Shown here: positions 1-5,116 of the stretch, piece after piece
Position numbering within the stretch: the first letter of the stretch is position 1
Layout of the letters: each line of letters starts with the position of its first letter
Program-made: the position numbers and the translations under genes
Notes under the pieces: generated by a model
Database searches by the model: none
What the model saw: the letters and a program-made list of their open reading frames with translations, nothing else
Told to the model about the DNA's origin: nothing
DNA from: Porticoccaceae bacterium UBA1989
Lineage (GTDB): Bacteria > Pseudomonadota > Gammaproteobacteria > Pseudomonadales > Porticoccaceae
DNA length: 5,961 nt
Direction: 5' to 3'
Assembly (NCBI GenBank): GCA_002335945.1
Contig: DDDD01000184.1
Coordinates: 1 to 5,961 of the forward strand

Positions 1-215
1 GCAAATTTGAATGCCCTTTAGGGCCGCGCTCTTTGTTACACGAGAGAGGTGGGGGGGGAATTTATATACTAGGTTCGACCCAATAAAAAGCCGCATCGAC
101 CTACTGAAACCGCTCTAAAAGGTTCTCCCTCAATACCTGCAACAACAGAGTTTGTCACTAAGGTGAGACATATAGATCAATCGCCAAAGTCAAAATCTGG
201 TCTACCATTAAGGCT
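1..215. other. Non-coding stretch upstream of the permease gene
   Basis: I see no gene here. Frame 3 stays open from the window edge to a TAA near 84-86, which could be the tail of an upstream gene, but its 27 residues are low-complexity and unrecognisable. A short hairpin GCCC-TTTA-GGGC lies at 13-24 without a good T-run. A run of eight G occupies 51-58. An imperfect inverted repeat (TAGGTTCGA at 70-78 against TCGACCTA at 96-103) could fold with one bulged T. A -35-like TTGTCA lies at 152-157 (5 of 6 to consensus), but no convincing -10 follows at 16-18 bp. The promoter of the permease gene is therefore not identified. Confidence 0.6.
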
Positions 216-1487
216 ATGCAAACATCAAAAAACGCAGCCACAAGTACTTCCGAAGCTCAGTCGCAGCCACTTAAACGCGTATTGAACCTACCGTTAGTTA
301 TCCTCTATGGCCTAGGCACCACTATTGGTGGCGGAATCTATGTCTTGGTCGGCAAGGTGGCCGAGCGAGCCGGCATGATGGCACCACTGTCATTTATGGC
401 TGCTGCGCTGCTCTCAGCATTCACCGCACTGACCTTTGCCGAGTTATCCAGCCGCTTCCCAAAAAGTGCCGGAGAAGCGGTCTATGTTAAGGAAGCCTTT
501 AACTTCCAGCCGCTTGCTATTTTCGTTGGCATTTTGGTTATTCTCAATGGCAGTGTATCCGCAGCAGCGCTGGCCAATGGTTTTGTGGGCTATTGGCAAA
601 CATTTATGGCCATGCCCGACTGGATGGTAATTGTGCTGATCACGGCAGCCCTTGGAATCCTTGCCGCCTGGGGAATAGGGCAATCGGTAATGATGGCGGC
701 GGTTATTACTCTGATAGAAGTGGGTGGCCTGCTAATTATTGTCTGGGTTGCTCGCGACGAATTTGCCACTATTCCGGTTCGTAGCCATGAACTGATGCCC
801 GGATTGAACGGCACTATTTGGTTAGGGATACTGAGCGGCTCCTTTTTGGCCTTTTATGCCTTTATTGGTTTTGAAGATATGGTTAATGTGGCCGAAGAGA
901 TCAAAGATGTTGAGAAAACCCTGCCACAGGCCATTATTATTACCCTGCTGCTGACCACCTTGATCTATTTTATAGTGACACTGGTGGCCGTCCTAAGCGT
1001 TGCTCCCGCCGAACTGGGTCAACAAAAGGCGCCGCTCAGTTATATTTATCAGAAAAAAACCGGCTCTGATCCAGCCCTTGTTAGCCTAATCAGTATATTT
1101 GCGATTCTCAATGGTGGCCTGATTCAGATAATTATGGCAGCGCGGGTTTTATACGGCATGAGTCGCCAATCTATTACCCCAAAAACACTGCGCTTTTTAG
1201 GTGACGTCAATTCGAAAACCCAAACACCGATTAAAGCCACTGCCTGCATAGTGCTACTGGTTTGCATATTAGCCCTGATTTTTGACATAGAAAGCTTGGC
1301 AGAAACCACGTCGTTAATGATTTTAATTATCGCAACACTGGTCAATGCTGCGCTACTGCGTTTAAAGCTCCATACAGTCGAAAAAACTCCGACAAAGGGG
1401 ATGACTGCCCCTCTATGGGTGCCTGCTTGCGGCCTGATCGTCAGCCTTAGCTTTGCAATAATGATCGCCATGGATTTGATAAAATAG
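216..1487 (+). CDS. APC-superfamily amino acid permease
   Basis: This is an inner-membrane amino acid transporter of the APC superfamily (LeuT fold), probably a cation-coupled uptake or exchange carrier. The substrate cannot be read from sequence. After a polar N-terminus (residues 1-22) come about 11 hydrophobic segments, near 23-46, 55-77, 98-128, 135-155, 157-178, 200-220, 238-262, 286-313, 338-358, 360-384 and 399-422. Family hallmarks are the glycine-rich break in TM1 (GTTIGGGIY, 34-42), FAELSSRFPKSAGEA after TM2 (74-88), the TM6 motif FYAFIGFED (213-221) followed by AEE (226-228) and LPQAI (236-240), and AARVLYGMSRQ after TM8 (328-338). At 423 aa it is somewhat shorter than typical 12-TM relatives of about 460 aa, and the last helix seems absent. 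The start is the only ATG after an in-frame stop at 159-161. AAGG lies only 2 nt before it, so the ribosome site is poor. The closest alternative is a cationic or neutral amino acid permease, within the same superfamily. Confidence 0.9.
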   Translation: MQTSKNAATSTSEAQSQPLKRVLNLPLVILYGLGTTIGGGIYVLVGKVAERAGMMAPLSFMAAALLSAFTALTFAELSSRFPKSAGEAVYVKEAFNFQPLAIFVGILVILNGSVSAAALANGFVGYWQTFMAMPDWMVIVLITAALGILAAWGIGQSVMMAAVITLIEVGGLLIIVWVARDEFATIPVRSHELMPGLNGTIWLGILSGSFLAFYAFIGFEDMVNVAEEIKDVEKTLPQAIIITLLLTTLIYFIVTLVAVLSVAPAELGQQKAPLSYIYQKKTGSDPALVSLISIFAILNGGLIQIIMAARVLYGMSRQSITPKTLRFLGDVNSKTQTPIKATACIVLLVCILALIFDIESLAETTSLMILIIATLVNAALLRLKLHTVEKTPTKGMTAPLWVPACGLIVSLSFAIMIAMDLIK

Positions 1488-1554
1488 CCTCTAGGCAAAG
1501 TCTATAAATCATTACTATCAGGCCGACACCGCTGTGGAGCGTTCGCTCTCATAC

Positions 1555-1577
1555 AGGCAGTCAAACTGCTTTCTTAT
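1555..1577 (+). terminator. Candidate weak intrinsic terminator of the permease gene
   Basis: The stem GCAGT / ACTGC (1557-1561 with 1565-1569) has a CAA loop and can extend by one G-T and one A-T pair. It is followed directly by TTTCTTAT. It lies 70-90 bp after the permease stop codon. The stem is short and the T-tract is interrupted, so termination would be weak or partial. Confidence 0.35.
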
Positions 1578-1593
1578 CAGAGCTAACTGTATA

Positions 1594-1622
1594 AAGTAGG
1601 GCTGTATAGCCACCTGCTACTT
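1594..1622 (+). promoter_or_regulatory. Candidate leader hairpin upstream of first Rieske gene
   Basis: AAGTAG (1594-1599) pairs perfectly with CTACTT (1617-1622). Inside it, GGCT (1600-1603) pairs with AGCC (1608-1611) around a GTAT loop, leaving a 5-nt bulge at 1612-1616. CCACC at 1610-1614 could alternatively pair with GGTGG at 1625-1629. The pairings can be read directly. Whether the region is transcribed, or regulates anything, is unknown. Confidence 0.3.
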
Positions 1623-1636
1623 AGGGTGGTTGAAAA

Positions 1637-1650
1637 ATAGGGGATAGGGG
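1637..1650. repeat. Tandem 7-bp duplication ATAGGGG x2
   Basis: Two perfect adjacent copies of ATAGGGG lie about 115 bp before the first Rieske start codon. A related GGGATAGG is at 1680-1687, 39 bp downstream of the equivalent bases at 1641-1648. This could be a binding site for a regulator, but it may equally be chance in a G-rich patch. Confidence 0.35.
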
Positions 1651-1764
1651 CCTCTGTCTTAAAAATACTTAGCAAGGCCGGGATAGGTTTCTTTATGTTT
1701 CAGAGTTGTAATCTGGCGCCTATTCTTATAGCTTAGCCAAAATAATAAAAATCATGGCACTGCA

Positions 1765-2898
1765 ATGACCGAATCGAGCACAACCGCCCAACTCCTCAAT
1801 GACCAAGAGGTTATAGAGCGTATCTTTAGTCATATAGATAATGGCACCACGGACCTTGGGGATACAGTTTGGCAGGAACCAGTTACACATTATCAGTCAC
1901 AACAGCGATTCGATGCTGAAATTGCCCTTTTAAAGCGACTTCCCGTACCTTATTGTCCATCTGTCGCATTGCCGGAGAAGGGCAGTTACATTGCTCGCAC
2001 AGCCTCTGGGACGCCCTTGGTTGTGGTTCGAGGTCTGGATGGTGAGGTGCGTGCCTTTATTAATGCCTGCCGTCATCGCGGCATGCAGGTGGCCAAGGGC
2101 AGTGGCTGTTCGCGTGCCTTTGTCTGCCCCTATCATGCCTGGATCTATAACCTCGAAGGGGATCTTAAACATATTCCGGGGCAGGAGGGCTTTCCAGGGA
2201 TAAACCCTGAAGAGCATGGCTTGGTTGAAGTTAGTGCGCAGGAGAAAGGTGGCATTGTCTATGTGATGCAGGAGGGCGAAATTACCCCAGAGATGTTGGC
2301 AGATAGCCTCGACTTCTTTACGCCGGATCAGGCGTTATTTGAGCATACAAATTTAACGGATAAGGCCAACTGGAAGTTGCTCACAGAGACTCTTATGGAG
2401 GGGTACCATATCAAGTCTCTGCACAAAGAGACTTTTTATCCTTACGGTCTAGACAATGTCACGTTGGTCGAAACCTTTGGTGCCAATTCACGAGTGACAT
2501 TTCCCTTTAGACGCATCGAAAAGGTACGCGAGATAGCACCAGAAAAACGTCGTATCGATGGACTGGTAACTCAGGTCTATCTGCTATTTCCCAATGCCAG
2601 TGTGGCAGTTTTATCCAAGCATACTAGTCTGGTTATTCTTGAGCCTATTAGCCCGACCCAGTCTCAATGGGTGGTCTATCGCATGGTTAATAAACAGACT
2701 GCTGAGCTTAAAATTACTCTGGACGAAGCTCAGCGAGATGCCATTTTTGTCAATGAATCCGGTCAAGATGAAGACCGTGAAGCGGCTCGAGCCATTCAAG
2801 AAAGTGTGGGTAGTAATGCCAATAGCCATTTTACTTTTGGCCATTTTGAGAAGGCGATTGTTAACTTTCATCAGCACTTAGCCAAGCACCTAGGCTGA
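1765..2898 (+). CDS. Rieske non-haem iron oxygenase, alpha subunit (copy 1)
   Basis: Cytoplasmic terminal oxygenase component of the ring-hydroxylating / CntA-like type (COG4638 style), which uses O2 and electrons to hydroxylate or demethylate an organic substrate. The substrate is not identifiable. The Rieske [2Fe-2S] ligands are Cys102-x-His104 and Cys121-x2-His124, separated by 16 residues. The catalytic domain carries NWKLLTE followed by MEGYHIKSLH, with His215 and His220 as iron ligands. Asp337, in EDREAARAIQ (336-345), is the likely third ligand. Glu212, three residues before His215, aligns with the bridging Glu of CntA-type enzymes. The C-terminus (GHFEKAIVNFHQHL) matches the family ending. 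At 377 aa it is full length for a single-subunit alpha. No beta subunit, ferredoxin or reductase is adjacent. The start is supported by collinear alignment with the paralogue at 3015, although no Shine-Dalgarno sequence precedes it. An out-of-frame ATG at 1754 opens a four-codon ORF ending across this start. Confidence 0.93.
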   Translation: MTESSTTAQLLNDQEVIERIFSHIDNGTTDLGDTVWQEPVTHYQSQQRFDAEIALLKRLPVPYCPSVALPEKGSYIARTASGTPLVVVRGLDGEVRAFINACRHRGMQVAKGSGCSRAFVCPYHAWIYNLEGDLKHIPGQEGFPGINPEEHGLVEVSAQEKGGIVYVMQEGEITPEMLADSLDFFTPDQALFEHTNLTDKANWKLLTETLMEGYHIKSLHKETFYPYGLDNVTLVETFGANSRVTFPFRRIEKVREIAPEKRRIDGLVTQVYLLFPNASVAVLSKHTSLVILEPISPTQSQWVVYRMVNKQTAELKITLDEAQRDAIFVNESGQDEDREAARAIQESVGSNANSHFTFGHFEKAIVNFHQHLAKHLG

Positions 2899-2905
2899 AC
2901 GCAGC

Positions 2906-2933
2906 GGTCACCTTTTATAGTCTATCAGTGGCC
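2906..2933 (+). terminator. Weak hairpin after first Rieske gene
   Basis: GGTCAC (2906-2911) can pair with GTGGCC (2928-2933) with one G-T wobble, 8 bp after the stop codon. A smaller TATAG / CTATC stem may form inside the loop. AATGTTTTG follows. The long loop and broken T-run make it a marginal terminator; partial read-through into the second copy is likely. Confidence 0.2.
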
Positions 2934-2985
2934 AATGTTTTGATATGCTGAAGCCTTGAATGACTATTTTCTGATTTAGAAAAAT

Positions 2986-2991
2986 TATAAT
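2986..2991 (+). promoter_or_regulatory. Candidate -10 box (TATAAT) for the second Rieske gene
   Basis: A perfect TATAAT sits 23 bp before the ATG at 3015, inside an AT-rich stretch that includes the palindrome AATTATAATT (2983-2992). No good -35 exists at 16-18 bp; the nearest TTGAAT (2956-2961) is 24 bp away. If used, the mRNA leader would be only about 17 nt. The second copy could therefore be transcribed separately from the first, perhaps with an activator. Confidence 0.4.
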
Positions 2992-3014
2992 TAATCTTTT
3001 ATACGGCTCCGATA

Positions 3015-4148
3015 ATGACTGCATCCATCTCACATCCCCAGCTACTCAATGACCAAGATGTTATCAAACGTGTTCTTTTACATATTGATAACAACTCAAC
3101 TGATCTAGGTGACAGTGTTTGGCAGGAGCCTGTCGATAGCTATCATTCCCAAGCGCGCTTCGAGGCAGAAATCGCGCTCTTAAAGCGGCTCCCCGTACCC
3201 TATTGTCCCTCGGCCGCGCTGTCGGACAAAGGCAGCTACATTGCCCGTACCGCCGCCGGAACACCGCTGGTCGTTGTGCGCGGTTTGGATGGCGTTGTGC
3301 GCGCCTTTATTAATGCCTGCCGCCATCGAGGCATGCAAGTTGCCAAGGGTACGGGCTGTTCGCGAGCTTTTGTATGTCCCTATCATGCCTGGACCTATAA
3401 CCTCGAAGGGGATCTTAAGCGTATTCCTGGCCAGGAGGGGTTCCCCGGCGTTAATCCTGAAGAGCATGGGCTGGTTCAAGTCAGTGCACAGGAAAAAGGT
3501 GGCATTGTCTATGTGATGCAAGAGGGCGAAATAACGCCAGAGATGCTCCATGATAGTTTGGATTTTTTCATGCCGGAGCAAGCTCTCTTTGAACAAACCA
3601 CTTTTACCGATGAGGCCAACTGGAAGCTGCTGACAGAGACAGCGATGGAGGGCTACCATATCAAGTCGCTGCACAAAGAAACTTTCTTCCCCTATGGTTT
3701 GGACAATATCACCCTAGTTGAAAATTTTGGCGCCCATTCCCGAGTGACATTTCCATTTAAGCGCATCGAAAAGGTACGCGAGATAGCACCAGAAAAACGT
3801 CGTATCGATGGACTGGTAACTCAGGTGTATCTGCTTTTTCCCAATGCTAGTGTGGCGGTCTTATCCAAGCACAGCAATCTGGTGATTCTTGAGCCGCTAA
3901 GCCCAACCCAGTCGCAATGGGTGGTTTACCGAATGATTAATCCGCAGACTGCTGAATATCCGATCACCCTAGAGGACGCACAGCGAGACGCGATTTTTGT
4001 CAATGAGTCGGGACAGGATGAAGATCGTGAAGCTGCCTGTGCCATTCAAGCAAGCGCGGCCAGCAAAGCCAATAGTCATTTCACTTTTGGCCATTTTGAG
4101 AAGGCGATTGTTCATTTCCACCAGCATTTGGCAAAGCATCTAGATTAA
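3015..4148 (+). CDS. Rieske non-haem iron oxygenase, alpha subunit (copy 2)
   Basis: Tandem paralogue of the preceding gene: same length (377 aa), alignable without gaps, with 57 differing residues by my hand count (about 85% identity). All metal ligands are kept: Cys102, His104, Cys121, His124 for the cluster, and His215, His220, Asp337 for the iron, plus Glu212. Differences gather at residues 1-50 (18 of 57), 195-200, 311-320 and 342-351. The Rieske domain is nearly invariant. Two changes of note are Leu210 to Ala, just before the iron-ligand helix, and Ile127 to Thr next to the cluster loop. This suggests the same chemistry with an altered substrate range or altered regulation. It lies 116 bp after copy 1 with a possible own promoter. 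No Shine-Dalgarno is visible before the start. Its last five codons form the first unit of a 15-bp tandem repeat. The substrate and redox partner are unknown. Confidence 0.93.
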   Translation: MTASISHPQLLNDQDVIKRVLLHIDNNSTDLGDSVWQEPVDSYHSQARFEAEIALLKRLPVPYCPSAALSDKGSYIARTAAGTPLVVVRGLDGVVRAFINACRHRGMQVAKGTGCSRAFVCPYHAWTYNLEGDLKRIPGQEGFPGVNPEEHGLVQVSAQEKGGIVYVMQEGEITPEMLHDSLDFFMPEQALFEQTTFTDEANWKLLTETAMEGYHIKSLHKETFFPYGLDNITLVENFGAHSRVTFPFKRIEKVREIAPEKRRIDGLVTQVYLLFPNASVAVLSKHSNLVILEPLSPTQSQWVVYRMINPQTAEYPITLEDAQRDAIFVNESGQDEDREAACAIQASAASKANSHFTFGHFEKAIVHFHQHLAKHLD

Positions 4149-4208
4149 CAGCACCTAGATTAAGGGCATCTAGATTAAGAGTACTTGAACTAAAAACACC
4201 TAGATAAA
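4134..4208 (+). repeat. Five 15-bp tandem repeats spanning the stop codon of copy 2
   Basis: Unit starts are 4134, 4149, 4164, 4179 and 4194. The core is approximately xxGCAyCTAGATTAA. Units 1-3 are nearly identical, unit 4 is diverged (GAGTACTTGAACTAA), and unit 5 ends in AAA instead of TAA. Read in the frame of the Rieske gene, they spell KHLD-stop, QHLD-stop, GHLD-stop, EYLN-stop, KHLDK. Four in-frame TAA codons thus lie at 4146, 4161, 4176 and 4191. A very degenerate sixth unit may follow at 4209-4223, running into the 3' end of the opposing gene. Units 1 and 3 contain the palindrome ATCTAGAT. Amplification of the gene's own terminal codons is the simplest origin. Confidence 0.85.
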
Positions 4209-4219
4209 AAGTGTTTAGC
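4194..4219 (-). terminator. Candidate weak terminator of the TPR gene
   Basis: On the minus strand AAACAC (complement of 4211-4216) pairs with GTGTTT (complement of 4194-4199) across an 11-nt loop, and the T-run extends two more bases. The stem is short and AT-rich and overlaps the TAA stop of the minus-strand gene. Because it is an inverted repeat it could also act weakly on the converging Rieske transcript. Confidence 0.3.
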
Positions 4220-4943
4220 TATTCGATCTTCCAAAGCAGTCAACCTGCAGGTTTTCTTGGTTAATAAGTTGAAAGAACTCATGGTACTTGGTTTGAATGC
4301 AGTAATTATGTGCCAGAGCTTCTGCGGCAGCTTTAAATTCCATACTGTCTTTGCCCAGTACTTCTTCAGAGAGTTGTAATACTTTCGTCAGTGCCGCTTC
4401 CTCAGCGGGCCAATTTTCGGTTAGGCCCTCAAGTGCATAGAGCTGATTGTAGCGCTGCATCAATCGGTATTCATCATGGGCGCCCGCAAGCTCGAGATCG
4501 ATAATCTCAATCACCAGAGGAATTGCAGCGGCGTAATCCTCGGTAAAAATCAGATACTTATAATAGTAATCTCGCGCCTTAATCGTCGTTGAATGGGTCT
4601 TGCCAAACACTTCCGAAGACAGTGTATAGGCCGCTTTAATCTGCGCATTGTCAGGATTGAAACGTCTCGTCTCTTCATAGCTCTGATTGATATTTCTGAG
4701 CATCACAATACACATTTTGTGATGTTCTGAATATCGGGCAATGCATTCTGGAATCGCTTTTTCGCTGCGTTTGATCACTGACGCCCAGCGCTTCCTTGTC
4801 AGATCGCTGTCTATTTTGAGAATAGTCTTGTCGAGTTTTCGCTCAGACCAGGCTCTCGCCTCAGCTTGGCTTGGCAGACATAAAATAATAATTAATGCTG
4901 TAGTAATAAGAATTAACGATTTGGAATATAAAGCTAGCTTCAT
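4215..4943 (-). CDS. Secreted TPR-repeat protein of unknown function
   Basis: I do not recognise a named gene. The N-terminus is a classical Sec signal peptide: Lys2 and Lys8, hydrophobic core 10-23, and a probable cut after AEA at 29. The residues before Cys22 (IIL) do not make a good lipobox, so a soluble periplasmic protein is more likely than a lipoprotein. The mature part is alpha-helical with three units of about 42 residues beginning near Gly114 (FGKTH), Gly154 (GAHDEY) and Gly197 (LGKDS). This resembles kinesin-light-chain-type TPR (TPR_10/TPR_12), a fold for protein binding. Four cysteines remain after cleavage (67, 78, 215, 236) and could form two disulphides in the periplasm. The start is supported by the signal peptide and by GAGGGGG 7 nt upstream. 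The gene converges on the Rieske copy 66 bp away and diverges from the DUF2855 gene. Nothing ties it functionally to either. Confidence 0.82.
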   Translation of the reverse strand: MKLALYSKSLILITTALIIILCLPSQAEARAWSERKLDKTILKIDSDLTRKRWASVIKRSEKAIPECIARYSEHHKMCIVMLRNINQSYEETRRFNPDNAQIKAAYTLSSEVFGKTHSTTIKARDYYYKYLIFTEDYAAAIPLVIEIIDLELAGAHDEYRLMQRYNQLYALEGLTENWPAEEAALTKVLQLSEEVLGKDSMEFKAAAEALAHNYCIQTKYHEFFQLINQENLQVDCFGRSNS

Positions 4944-4950
4944 GGTTTAG

Positions 4951-4957
4951 CCCCCTC
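4951..4957 (-). promoter_or_regulatory. Shine-Dalgarno site of the TPR gene
   Basis: GAGGGGG on the minus strand lies 7 nt before the ATG at 4943. It fixes the start codon that gives a complete signal peptide. Confidence 0.75.
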
Positions 4958-4977
4958 AAGCTAAAAAAATACCACGT

Positions 4978-5006
4978 TCTATAAAAGTGTAGACCAAGAT
5001 TTCCAA
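4978..5006 (-). promoter_or_regulatory. Candidate sigma70 promoter of the TPR gene
   Basis: On the minus strand TTGGAA (complement of 5001-5006) is followed after exactly 17 bp by TATAGA (complement of 4978-4983). Each box matches four of six consensus bases. A start of transcription near 4971 would give a leader of about 28 nt containing the GAGGGGG ribosome site. Confidence 0.5.
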
Positions 5007-5042
5007 ATAGATGCAAATTACTTAGACGGCATGGGTAGTGTA

Positions 5043-5071
5043 TTGAACTGAAAAGTTATGGCACCTATAAT
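5043..5071 (+). promoter_or_regulatory. Sigma70-type promoter of the DUF2855 gene
   Basis: TTGAAC (5043-5048) and a perfect TATAAT (5066-5071) are separated by exactly 17 bp. Transcription from about 5078 would give a leader of roughly 39 nt ending in a good ribosome site. Its -35 box is 37 bp from that of the opposing TPR promoter, so the two promoters sit back to back without overlapping. Confidence 0.75.
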
Positions 5072-5102
5072 GCCAGTTAAATAAAACCATTCAATAATCA
5101 GC

Positions 5103-5108
5103 AGAGGG
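5103..5108 (+). promoter_or_regulatory. Shine-Dalgarno site of the DUF2855 gene
   Basis: AGAGGG lies 8 nt before the ATG at 5117 and selects this start. Confidence 0.7.
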
Positions 5109-5116
5109 CAGGCATC

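Larger units (their letters stand above)
1488..1764. other. Structured intergenic region between permease and first Rieske gene
   Basis: No gene is visible in this 277-bp gap. It holds several potential RNA hairpins: GAGC-GTTC-GCTC at 1537-1548 (no T-run after it), a terminator-like stem at 1555-1577, and a two-part stem at 1594-1622. Part of the last one (CCACC, 1610-1614) could instead pair with GGTGG at 1625-1629, so two folds exclude each other. A tandem ATAGGGG pair lies at 1637-1650, and GGGATAGG recurs at 1641-1648 and 1680-1687. For the Rieske gene the best promoter guess is TTGTAA (1706-1711) with TATAGC (1727-1732), but the 15-bp spacer is short, so I do not call it. Confidence 0.55.

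Noticed and set aside
33..70. TTGTTA and TATACT around the G8 tract as a phase-variable promoter
   Set aside because: The spacing between the boxes is 26 bp, far from the 16-18 bp needed, so G-run changes of one or two bases would not restore it.
72..81. GGTTCGACCC resembling a tRNA T-arm
   Set aside because: No cloverleaf can be built around it: there is no acceptor stem, anticodon arm or D-arm at the right distances.
1124..1498. Minus-strand open frame of 124 codons over the permease 3' end
   Set aside because: It is a shadow of a well-supported membrane protein gene, with no ribosome site or family resemblance.
1537..1548. GAGCGTTCGCTC hairpin as a terminator
   Set aside because: No T-run follows the stem. 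The stem at 1557-1569, which is followed by TTTCTT, is a better candidate.
3180..3674. Minus-strand open frame of 164 codons inside Rieske copy 2
   Set aside because: It lies antisense to a gene with clear catalytic motifs. The equivalent frame in copy 1 is broken into a shorter piece, and the translation has no recognisable domain.
4134..4208. 15-bp repeats as a CRISPR array
   Set aside because: The units are directly adjacent with no spacers, are too short, and have no cas genes nearby.
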